Positions 37,089-44,393 of a DNA stretch of 64,000 bases are shown piece after piece; the stretch's first letter is position 1; each line of letters starts with the position of its first letter. The stretch covers positions 62,001-126,000 of the forward strand of contig NZ_CABHOU010000021.1 in assembly GCF_902168175.1 (NCBI RefSeq), in the 5' to 3' direction. The notes beneath the pieces were generated by a model. The model was not told the origin of the DNA, ran no database searches, and saw nothing but the letters and a program-made list of their open reading frames with translations. Made by a program: the position numbers and the translations under genes. The DNA comes from an uncultured Chitinophaga sp. GTDB lineage: Bacteria > Bacteroidota > Bacteroidia > Chitinophagales > Chitinophagaceae.

Positions 37089-37514
37089 TTAATTAAAGGT
37101 CAGACTTTCAATCACATCAGGAAGGCGTTGTTGAATAAGTTCATACAACTCACGCTCTTCACGGCGAATGTGTTCCTCCAGCCTGCGGGCAATGGTATCC
37201 ATATCACCTTCCAGGTCGGCACTCTCAAGCAAACCGCCATATATAACGGAAATCTGGCGATGGTCTTCCTGCAACTCGCGAATGGCCTGGTCTATTTCTG
37301 CGTCTTTGCCAAGACACATCTCGAACAGGTAATCCTCTTTTTGCATATGAGGAACCATTACTTCCTGAAATACTTTTACAACATAATCCAGCTTAGCCCT
37401 GGACTCGAGGGGAAATCCTTCGTAAGGCGCCGCGTCGTTTTTTAGATAACGGCATACAAATAACAACTTTTGGTGCTCGTGCGACAATGGCACAAGCTTA
37501 GGATGGCGATGCAT
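37089..37514 (-). CDS. Hemerythrin-domain protein
   Basis: The 141-residue four-helix protein shows the histidine and carboxylate pattern of hemerythrin HHE proteins: LSHEHQKLL, VPHMQKEDYLFE, LQEDHRQI and LEEHIRREERELYE. Such proteins bind a di-iron centre and sense or carry oxygen or nitric oxide. It follows lgt by 6 bp, so the two are probably co-transcribed, though the link in function is unclear. Confidence 0.85.
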   Translation of the reverse strand: MHRHPKLVPLSHEHQKLLFVCRYLKNDAAPYEGFPLESRAKLDYVVKVFQEVMVPHMQKEDYLFEMCLGKDAEIDQAIRELQEDHRQISVIYGGLLESADLEGDMDTIARRLEEHIRREERELYELIQQRLPDVIESLTFN

Positions 37515-37520
37515 ATAGAA

Positions 37521-38831
37521 TTAACGGGAAGCTGTTTTCAAATGTAATTTACGGCAATACCAGATAAGCGCAATGCCCGTCAACACCATCAAAGTGGAGA
37601 TGATCTCCGCCTGGGTGGGGTGAAGCCAGATATCGTACTTGGTATTAACCCTTATCTTTTCAATAAAGAATCTTTCAAGACCATTAAATATAAGGTAGAT
37701 GCCGAATATTACGCCGGGAATGGTTACCCTGCTGCGTATGGCCCACAATATGCCGAAAAAGAAAAGACAGGCAATGATCTCGTATAGCGGGGTCGGATAA
37801 ACGGCAATAGGCAATACGCTGCAATACTCAGCCTGCGTACAATTAGTAATAGGCGCAACTTCGTTGATCACGTTATGCGGGTAACCATATGCGAAAAACC
37901 AATCTGGCAAAAAGCCCAGTGAACCTGGCTTTTCGAAAGCTGAATGGTGTACGGCATCCAAACTACCGAACTGCCTGTTGTAAAAGGTTGCATGCTCGTG
38001 CAGTTTTGCCTGGAACTGTTCCGGACTTATCTTTTGCACTACCCCATTGGCATCCGGCGCATAAGCACTGTTCAGAATACCCCAGTCGCCATCGCCGGAA
38101 AACTGGCACCCCATACGTCCGATAGCGTAAGCCAGCATAAGTGCAGGCGCAGCACTATCGATCAGGTGACGGGTAGATATCTTTTTAGAACGACCATACC
38201 ATATAATTACCACAGCCGCCAAAATAAGGCCGCCATAAAAGGTAAGTCCGCTGGCCGAAAACAATGAACCCCATGGATCGGCTATAAAGTCGCCCCAGTT
38301 CTCGAGGTTATGGAATATTTTGGCGCCTACCAAACCTGCAACGGCCGCCATCACAATGATGTCGGGTACGCGCTGGTGCGGCATAACGATCGCTTCACTT
38401 TTAACAACTTTAGCCTCACGGCCCGCTGCATCTTTAGGACGTTTTACAAATTTATAGATCGCAACAGCGGCCGCCAACACCAAACCTCCGGCCACACTGC
38501 CCTGCAACGATAATAAGTATCCGCGCATCTCCTCGCCACTGGCGTCGGTACGCATGAATAACAACTGTCCGATCAGCTTATATCCTACAAAAAATGCAAT
38601 CACCGTACTGATAGCCAGGTCGGTAGTAAAAGCACTTTGTTTTTTTTCAATGGTTTCTTTTACTCCCTGCAATAAGCCCAGCTTTTCGCGGCGGCGTAAT
38701 TCAATGGTAAGCACATATGCACCTGCCAGAAAGGCTACGGCTACGAAGAAGCCGAAAGTCTGCAACAGTTTAAACGCGGGAATACTAACACCAAATAGAT
38801 CCTTGAAAGCGTAATAAAGATTAGGATACAT
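37521..38831 (-). CDS. lgt: Prolipoprotein diacylglyceryl transferase (long form)
   Basis: This 436-residue inner-membrane enzyme attaches diacylglyceryl to the lipobox cysteine of prolipoproteins. Multiple helices and family motifs are seen: GLTFYGGLI, AYAIGRMGCQFSGDGDWG and PTPLYEIIACLFFFGILW. It is longer than E. coli Lgt (291 residues), with extra sequence near the N-terminus (about 80-150). In E. coli the loop corresponding to FYGG reads FHGG with a functionally important histidine; here tyrosine is found. Confidence 0.88.
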   Translation of the reverse strand: MYPNLYYAFKDLFGVSIPAFKLLQTFGFFVAVAFLAGAYVLTIELRRREKLGLLQGVKETIEKKQSAFTTDLAISTVIAFFVGYKLIGQLLFMRTDASGEEMRGYLLSLQGSVAGGLVLAAAVAIYKFVKRPKDAAGREAKVVKSEAIVMPHQRVPDIIVMAAVAGLVGAKIFHNLENWGDFIADPWGSLFSASGLTFYGGLILAAVVIIWYGRSKKISTRHLIDSAAPALMLAYAIGRMGCQFSGDGDWGILNSAYAPDANGVVQKISPEQFQAKLHEHATFYNRQFGSLDAVHHSAFEKPGSLGFLPDWFFAYGYPHNVINEVAPITNCTQAEYCSVLPIAVYPTPLYEIIACLFFFGILWAIRSRVTIPGVIFGIYLIFNGLERFFIEKIRVNTKYDIWLHPTQAEIISTLMVLTGIALIWYCRKLHLKTASR

Positions 38832-39001
38832 AGGCTAAATAAAAAAGTTTGGTGATTTGAACTTTCCTATGAACAAAGCCGAATTAGATCAACAGGAAAA
38901 TCAAACCACCAAAGTACGTAGGGAAATTTCAAATCCCAAATTCCTTTCACATATAAGCAGCTAATTTTTGGAAAACTAACCGCCATTACTGAGAAAATTA
39001 A

Positions 39002-39415
39002 TTAACAAAATTCGTCGAACGCCTGTAACAAGCTGCCTGCAATCATCTGCGGAGGACGGCCTTCGATCATGTGACGCTCGATGAAATGCACCAACTGCCC
39101 GTCTTTAAACAAAGCGATAGATGGTGAAGACGGAGGATAAGGCAACAGGTGCTTACGCAGTTCCTGCACCGCATCCAGGTCAAAACCTGCGAAGCTGGTT
39201 GTAAGCCTGTCTGGCTTTTTCTCACTGGTAGCAACCGCCATCAGTACGCCCGGGCGCGCCGTGCCTGCCGAACATCCACACACTGAATTTATAACAACAA
39301 GGGTAGTGCCCTCTTTAGCCAATACTGTCTCAACTTCTGCAGGAGTCAGTAATTCTTCAAAACCGTTATCGGTCAACTCTGCCTTCCTTGGCATAACTAA
39401 TTCCGCTGGGTACAT
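39002..39415 (-). CDS. BrxA/BrxB-family bacilliredoxin
   Basis: This encodes 137 residues from MYPAELVMP at 39415; a longer reading to 39529 adds residues unlike the family. The CGC redox motif is in INSVCGCSAGTARPG (about residues 52-54). Bacilliredoxins (YphP/YqiW) remove bacillithiol or similar thiols from oxidised proteins. It is divergent from hsp20, another stress gene. Confidence 0.88.
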   Translation of the reverse strand: MYPAELVMPRKAELTDNGFEELLTPAEVETVLAKEGTTLVVINSVCGCSAGTARPGVLMAVATSEKKPDRLTTSFAGFDLDAVQELRKHLLPYPPSSPSIALFKDGQLVHFIERHMIEGRPPQMIAGSLLQAFDEFC

Positions 39416-39560
39416 ATAATTAATCTCCTTTTTTGCAAAGGTAATGATATAATAAATAGAGTGGCAACATGAATAACCAGACATAATGACGCACGTAAAC
39501 AAGAAATTCAGACTATTTGTCTGTCCCATTTCCTAAAAACTGCAATTTTAGGCAGTTTTC

Positions 39561-39576
39561 TGGCACTGGTATTCCG
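39561..39576 (+). promoter_or_regulatory. Candidate sigma-54-like promoter of hsp20
   Basis: TGGCACTGGTATTCCG fits the -24/-12 pattern TGGCAC-N5-TTGCA except for C in place of G at -13. Predicted transcription would start near 39588, about 58 bp before the ATG. No usual TAnnTTTG box is visible here. Confidence 0.35.
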
Positions 39577-39645
39577 TTTGATCTATACCCTTCAAATGAG
39601 CGAAAAACTCAGATAACAATTAAAAAACTTAAAAAATTTATAGCT

Positions 39646-40101
39646 ATGACATTCGTAAAATTCAATCAACGCCCGGCTCCGAAATCATTCAACAACATTT
39701 TTGAAGATGTATTCGGTAACAATGGTCTTAACAAATTCTGGAAAGACGACTTCGCTACTCCTGACTTCTTCGGCGCTCACCCACCGGTGAATATCCAGGA
39801 AACTAAAGAAGCTTATGTGCTGGATGTGGTAGCCCCCGGTTTTGAGAAAGCTGACTTTAAGCTGAACCTCGACAAACAGGTGTTGACCATCAGCGTGGAA
39901 AAGAAAACTGAGAACAAAGAAGAAACTGAAAAACACATCCGCCGCGAGTTTACCTCCCGCTCGTTCAAACGCTCCTTTAGCCTTGACGAAAATGTGGATG
40001 CGGAACAAATTAACGCCAAATACGAAAATGGCATTCTGAAGGTAACCCTGCCTAAGAAAGAGAATAAGCAGGAACCTGCGAAAGAAATTGTAGTTGCATA
40101 A
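39646..40101 (+). CDS. Hsp20 / alpha-crystallin small heat-shock protein
   Basis: This encodes 151 residues from MTFVKFNQRP at 39646; the open frame reaches further left but without family sequence. The alpha-crystallin domain (about 45-135) shows VNIQETKEAYVLDVVAPGF and the C-terminal AKYENGILKVTLPKKE with the A-x-x-x-NGxL signature, and a short charged tail follows. Small heat-shock proteins bind unfolding proteins in the cytoplasm. A strong terminator follows. Confidence 0.95.
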   Translation: MTFVKFNQRPAPKSFNNIFEDVFGNNGLNKFWKDDFATPDFFGAHPPVNIQETKEAYVLDVVAPGFEKADFKLNLDKQVLTISVEKKTENKEETEKHIRREFTSRSFKRSFSLDENVDAEQINAKYENGILKVTLPKKENKQEPAKEIVVA

Positions 40102-40127
40102 GGGATAGATTACAGTGATGAAGTGTA

Positions 40128-40154
40128 GGGCCGATTTCGAATCGGCCCTTTTTT
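40128..40154 (+). terminator. Terminator after hsp20
   Basis: GGGCCGATT and AATCGGCCC form a perfect 9-bp stem with a TCG loop, followed by eight T (40128-40154). Confidence 0.93.
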
Positions 40155-40301
40155 ATGCCCCTACCCCCGGAGCCGCCAATACCGCCTGCATTTTAGTAAT
40201 ATAATTTCACACGAAAGTTGAATGCCCTTGCCTGCTAATTAGTCTACCTTCCATAAAGTTATTTTAACCGAACACAAAGCTCTACAGCCAGCATTGTCAT
40301 T

Positions 40302-41120
40302 ATGAAGCGGATCGTATCATTTGCCGTCAGCCTTTACTACGCAGCCGAAAACGCCGCTGTGGGAACGCTTTTGCGCAAAACCACTGACGTGCTGGAGCAG
40401 TCGAAGATCAAAATGCTGTTCGACTTTGCATTCTTCTATATCGTATTAATGGTGCCCCTTACCTTCGTGTTACTGTTTAACCACGATTACTTCCATCTGG
40501 CTGTGGGAGCAGCCTTTGCTGGCATCTTCCTGATTTCCTTCGTCATTTTACAGAACAAGCGGTATTATACCACGGCTGCCGTTATCACCGTACTGAATCC
40601 GATGGTACTCACCATGCTATCGTCGTTCTTTAATCACCTGGACGTGTCACCGATGTACGCGATGCTTTGGATATTGAGTATTTTACTCGCTTTTTTCATC
40701 ATCCACCTGCGTGCGGCCCTAATACTGGGACTGATGCTGTGTCTTTACCTGGGGCTGGTGGCCTATATAAGGGTAAATAATATAGAAATACCCGTACTGG
40801 CCGGCTACTCGCAAAACTGCTCGGATATATTTAACCCTTTCCTTACGGGGTGTTATATATTATTGATGATTCGCGTGCTTGGGCATCATTACCGTAATGT
40901 AGCCACCCTTGAAAGGCTGCAGGCGATCGAAAAGCAAAAGCAGTTTTCCGCCCTCATCAACCAAAATCTAACCAAACAGTTCCTGATCCTCAAAGGACTC
41001 TCCCGCTCTGGCCAGTCCGAGTTCCTGGACGGCCGCACCGAACTGCTGGACGAATGCTTTGCCGAGATAGAGCGCCAGTGCGACACCGCCATCAATTACC
41101 TGGATACAGAGAAACACTAA
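40302..41120 (+). CDS. Hypothetical membrane protein with cytoplasmic helical tail
   Basis: The 272-residue protein has about six hydrophobic helices between residues 40 and 205 and a soluble, charged helical tail (about 205-272) ending in EIERQCDTAINYLDTEKH. The topology resembles the sensor half of a membrane signalling protein, but no kinase, GGDEF or other output domain is present. I do not recognise a family. It ends directly against the convergent next gene with no spacer. Confidence 0.55.
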   Translation: MKRIVSFAVSLYYAAENAAVGTLLRKTTDVLEQSKIKMLFDFAFFYIVLMVPLTFVLLFNHDYFHLAVGAAFAGIFLISFVILQNKRYYTTAAVITVLNPMVLTMLSSFFNHLDVSPMYAMLWILSILLAFFIIHLRAALILGLMLCLYLGLVAYIRVNNIEIPVLAGYSQNCSDIFNPFLTGCYILLMIRVLGHHYRNVATLERLQAIEKQKQFSALINQNLTKQFLILKGLSRSGQSEFLDGRTELLDECFAEIERQCDTAINYLDTEKH

Positions 41121-41579
41121 CTACTTACAGTCCTTCCGCCTGGTATCTATCAGGAATACGATCTTCCAGCCTTCGGGTAACCTTACCAGTTGAAACGAGT
41201 TCACCCCGCAATGACTCAACTTGCTTCCCAGGTAAAACTGGTAAGGCGTCCATACTGAAGCCAGGTTTCCATCGACCAATACCTGCCCAAACTCGATACG
41301 TTCATCCCACACGTCCGTGTGAGGTGTTCCGACAGCCTTTAAAAAGCGATTTACGTCGCCTGTGGCTACACGCGTTTCTGCACCATCTTCTGCAACCACC
41401 GTTTGCATAATAATCCTATCGGCCAGAACTGCCCTAACAGCGGCACTATCGCCGTTCCTCATGCCTTCAAACATCCTATTGACAACTGTTTTCACATTTT
41501 CTATTTCGCCATTCTGCGCCCACAGCGCATTAGAAATAGATAAGGCCGCTACAAAAAGTAGTATCAATTTAATTTTCAT
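41121..41579 (-). CDS. Exported SnoaL/NTF2-like (DUF4440-type) protein
   Basis: The 152-residue protein has a signal peptide (about 1-21, ending ALWAQ) and an NTF2-like cone fold: helix with VVNRMFEGMRNGDSAAV, strand pair with VDGNLASVWTPYQFYLG, and VNSFQLVRLPEGWKIVF. Such domains are binding or small-enzyme scaffolds. Substrate unknown. Its stop codon abuts the stop of the convergent membrane gene (0 bp between them). Confidence 0.75.
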   Translation of the reverse strand: MKIKLILLFVAALSISNALWAQNGEIENVKTVVNRMFEGMRNGDSAAVRAVLADRIIMQTVVAEDGAETRVATGDVNRFLKAVGTPHTDVWDERIEFGQVLVDGNLASVWTPYQFYLGSKLSHCGVNSFQLVRLPEGWKIVFLIDTRRKDCK

Positions 41580-41682
41580 AAATATAAAATGTAGGTAATG
41601 TATTAGTATTCAATGTTTATAAAGGGATCTCTGTTTAGAAGCAGGGGTGTTAAAATGTTACAAAATTTACAACTTTCGGGTA

Positions 41683-41713
41683 TTTGCGGGGGCGTGGGGC
41701 AAGCTTACCTTTG
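41683..41713 (+). promoter_or_regulatory. Bacteroidota-type promoter in the gap before speA
   Basis: TTTG (41683-41686), a 19-bp spacer and TACCTTTG (41706-41713) match the consensus TTTG-N19-TAnnTTTG exactly. It points away from the flanking genes' coding strands, so it must drive a transcript within the gap. Confidence 0.6.
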
Positions 41714-41718
41714 TTTCA

Positions 41719-41979
41719 TCATCAGGTACCGATCCTGAGTTACACTAAGCAATAGTGATGTTCTATTTTCCCGGCCATGAATGCGTCCTTTTCCCGTACC
41801 ATGATTTTTTGAGTGTGTTCTATTTTTTCCCGACCTTGAAATGTCCTGATTGTCCTGAAGTCTATGAATGTTCGACATCTCGTTCTATTATCCAATCTTT
41901 GTCTATGAAGTTTTAGTTTTACATCTCTCCTTCCTGTGGAATTTGGGTTCTCCGTTTTTGGGGAACCTTTTTTGTTTTT
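41719..41979 (+). ncRNA. Candidate small RNA or short-peptide transcript
   Basis: The promoter at 41683-41713 predicts a start near 41719. A terminator at 41946-41979 (GGTTCTCC / GGGGAACC with one wobble pair, then TTTTTTGTTTTT) predicts an RNA of about 260 nt on the plus strand, antisense in orientation to both neighbours. It contains TGTTCTATTTT-(TT)-CCCG twice (from 41759 and 41816) and TTCTATT a third time (41883). A 52-codon ORF (41758-41916, MFYFPGHECV) is open through the repeats, so it could instead be a small mRNA. No known RNA family is recognised. Confidence 0.45.
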
Positions 41980-42054
41980 ACTAAGAACGGGAAAATGTGG
42001 TTGGGAGCAAATGGGAATGTGATGGATGGACTTGGGCTTATATGAAAAAAATAT

Positions 42055-42076
42055 GCCCCTCGAAAAGTCGAGGGGC
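42055..42076 (-). terminator. Terminator after speA
   Basis: GCCCCTCG and CGAGGGGC form a perfect 8-bp stem around 6 nt; the minus-strand tail is ATATTTTTTT. It lies 27 bp after the speA stop. Confidence 0.9.
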
Positions 42077-42102
42077 CGAGTGTGGATTACTAACCCATTT
42101 TT

Positions 42103-43512
42103 TTAATAACCCAAAATCTTAAGCATGCTTTGAGCTGTTTGCTCTTTAGCGTATAGCCAGTCTTTTAATTGTCCGTTTTTATCGTAACCAACGATCACGT
42201 GCTTTGGCGAAGGGATCAGACAGTGTTTAATACCGCCATAACCGCTAAGCTGGTCCTGGTAAGCACCGGTATGGAAAAAGCCGATATAGAGTGGCTCCTT
42301 GGTTTCCTTTCCGTTTGACGCTTTGGGCAGAAACACCGCGTTGATATGTTCTTCCGAAGTATAGAAGTCGTATCCGTCGCAGGTAAGCCCTCCAAGATGC
42401 ACCTCCTGGTATTCCTCGTCCCACTTGTTAATGGGTAACATCAGGAACTTTTCCCCGATACCCCAGGTGTCTGGCAAGGTAGTAATGAAAGAACTATCTA
42501 TCATGTACCAGATCTCACGGTCGTTCTGCATCTTCTCTCCGATCACGCTGTAAATTACCGCGCCACTCTCTCCAACTGTAAACGAACCAAACTCTGTATA
42601 AATATCCGGTACCGGTACTTTATTCTTTTTACAAACACTCTTGATATTGGCTACGATCTCGTTTACTATATAAGCGTAATCGTACTCGAACCCGAGGGAG
42701 TGTTTAATCGGGAAGCCACCACCTATGTTAATGCTTTCCAGTTCGGGACAAATCTTTTTCAGTTGGCAGTACAGGTTTACTACCCTGTTAAACTGACTCC
42801 AATAGTAGATATCGTCCTTTATACCTTTGTTCATGAAGAAGTGTAACATCTTCAGTTCGAACTTCGGGTTACCTTTCAATTTGTCAACATAAAACTCCAG
42901 GATGTCGCGGGAGCGGATGCCTAACCTTGAAGTATAAAAATCAAAGGAAGGCTCCTCTTCTGCTGCAACCCTCAAACCAAGCTTTACCGGATCTTTAGTC
43001 CGTATCAGTTTGCTGTAGTCTTCCAGCTCCTCTTTATTATCTAACACCGGTATCACATTTCTGAAACCGCTGTTAACCAGTTTCGCGATGCTGCGGGTGT
43101 AAGCTTTCGTTTTGTAACCGTTACATATCACAAAGGTATCCTTTGTGATTTTCTTCCTCTCATACAATTTATTGATAATATCAATATCGTATGCAAATGA
43201 AGTTTCGATGTGTACGCCGTGTTTCAATGTTTCCTCCATTATAAAGGAGAAGTGAGAACTTTTGGTACAATAGCAATAGTAATAATTACCATCATACTTA
43301 TTTTTCTTGATAGCATCCTGGAACATCTTTTTCGCCTTGTTTACCTGCATCCCGATTTTGGGGAGATAGGTCAATTTGAAAGGAGTACCATATTTATCTA
43401 TCAGTGCCTTAACATTCAGGCCATTGAACTCCAGGTAATTGTTCTTCACATCGAAGCCTTCCTGGGGAAACTCGAACGTCTGGTTAACGAGATCCGTGTA
43501 GGTGTTATTCAT
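42103..43512 (-). CDS. speA: Arginine decarboxylase-type PLP enzyme
   Basis: The 469-residue enzyme belongs to the alanine-racemase-fold (group IV) decarboxylases. The region YCYCTKSSHFSFI holds the likely PLP lysine (about residue 83), INIGGGFPIKHS is the phosphate-binding loop, and GESGAVIYSVIGEK and GAYQDQLSGYGG are conserved C-terminal motifs. It probably makes agmatine for polyamine synthesis. Being shorter than E. coli SpeA (about 650 residues), it resembles the Bacteroidota form. Related diaminopimelate or carboxynorspermidine decarboxylase activity is less likely but not excluded. Confidence 0.82.
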   Translation of the reverse strand: MNNTYTDLVNQTFEFPQEGFDVKNNYLEFNGLNVKALIDKYGTPFKLTYLPKIGMQVNKAKKMFQDAIKKNKYDGNYYYCYCTKSSHFSFIMEETLKHGVHIETSFAYDIDIINKLYERKKITKDTFVICNGYKTKAYTRSIAKLVNSGFRNVIPVLDNKEELEDYSKLIRTKDPVKLGLRVAAEEEPSFDFYTSRLGIRSRDILEFYVDKLKGNPKFELKMLHFFMNKGIKDDIYYWSQFNRVVNLYCQLKKICPELESINIGGGFPIKHSLGFEYDYAYIVNEIVANIKSVCKKNKVPVPDIYTEFGSFTVGESGAVIYSVIGEKMQNDREIWYMIDSSFITTLPDTWGIGEKFLMLPINKWDEEYQEVHLGGLTCDGYDFYTSEEHINAVFLPKASNGKETKEPLYIGFFHTGAYQDQLSGYGGIKHCLIPSPKHVIVGYDKNGQLKDWLYAKEQTAQSMLKILGY

Positions 43513-43578
43513 TTACTGCTGAGAATGAATTTAAGGATTAGAAAATCTAAACTTCAGGATAAATGTCCTTGATTTCCT

Positions 43579-43641
43579 GCTGGAAACTTCTGGTTTACAC
43601 ACCTACGTAAGTTCGTTTCCCAGCAATAGGCTGCAAATCTA
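43579..43641 (-). promoter_or_regulatory. speA promoter box and 5'-leader hairpin
   Basis: On the minus strand TAGATTTG (complement of 43634-43641) matches the -7 consensus. The predicted leader of about 115 nt contains a hairpin whose arms are at 43579-43587 and 43615-43624 (GCTGG-G-AAAC with GTTTCCAGC, one bulged G). No known riboswitch is recognised. Confidence 0.4.
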
Positions 43642-43736
43642 CTATTTTGTTCCATTGGTTTTCCAAAAATCTCCATCTTTTTTATGAAAGGCCCCTAAGT
43701 TGCCTAAATTCCTACAAATCAAACAATTGTATGACT

Positions 43737-44393
43737 TTAGAACGTCTCTTTGGCGCTGGCCGACAGCAGTTCAATGGAGCGCTTCCCTTCACAAAACAGC
43801 AGGTCGAGGATACTTAGGTTCCGAATGAAGCCCACCCGTTCCTGGAACACCTGGGTATAACCGGTGATGCCGAGTCGCTCATCCTGATCGCCCGGAGGCG
43901 CGAACCGGTCCCTGGCATCGATGGTGCCGTCGAGGTCGGAAGTGTCTTCATAACGATCTGTCAAAATAGCAGTCTTCTTAAAACCGATCTTCGAATTCAA
44001 CCAGTCGAAGCAGGCCATATTCCAGTCCAACAAGTATTCGAACTTTTTTTCATACAACCCCTGGAGGTCATCTTCATAATACTCGAACCAGGGGGAACGG
44101 CGGTAGGCAGATACCAAAGTTTTCCAATGTAGCGCCTGCCAATTTTCAGTGTCGCTGATGCGAACATCCTTCATCACCGTCCTTTGATTTTTTCCTTTAA
44201 CAAGCGGAACGCTCAAAAGTATTCGTCCATTCGGTCCGGCAATGTAACAGCGATTCCTGAAACTCACTTTTTGATAGTGTTCATATCTCTCTATCCTTAA
44301 TACGTTGGCATTAATTAAAGTTTTATAGTACTCAATATTTGGAAAATATTGAGAATCAATTAATAAAGAAACCTCTTTTTGACCTTCTGCCAT
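43737..44393 (-). CDS. WbqC-like family protein
   Basis: The 218-residue protein matches the WbqC family in its opening (LLIDSQYFPNIEYYKTLINA) and in ERYEHYQKVSFRNRCYI, WQALHWKTLVSAYRRSPWFEYY and LGITGYTQVF. WbqC-like proteins occur in O-antigen or polysaccharide clusters and are thought to act as transferases, but no reaction is established for this one. No glycan genes surround it. The window's longest non-coding gap lies upstream. Confidence 0.8.
   Translation of the reverse strand: MAEGQKEVSLLIDSQYFPNIEYYKTLINANVLRIERYEHYQKVSFRNRCYIAGPNGRILLSVPLVKGKNQRTVMKDVRISDTENWQALHWKTLVSAYRRSPWFEYYEDDLQGLYEKKFEYLLDWNMACFDWLNSKIGFKKTAILTDRYEDTSDLDGTIDARDRFAPPGDQDERLGITGYTQVFQERVGFIRNLSILDLLFCEGKRSIELLSASAKETF

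Noticed and set aside
41758..41916. 52-codon ORF as a definite gene
   Set aside because: It lacks homology evidence and may be incidental to an RNA; kept only as an alternative reading in the ncRNA entry.
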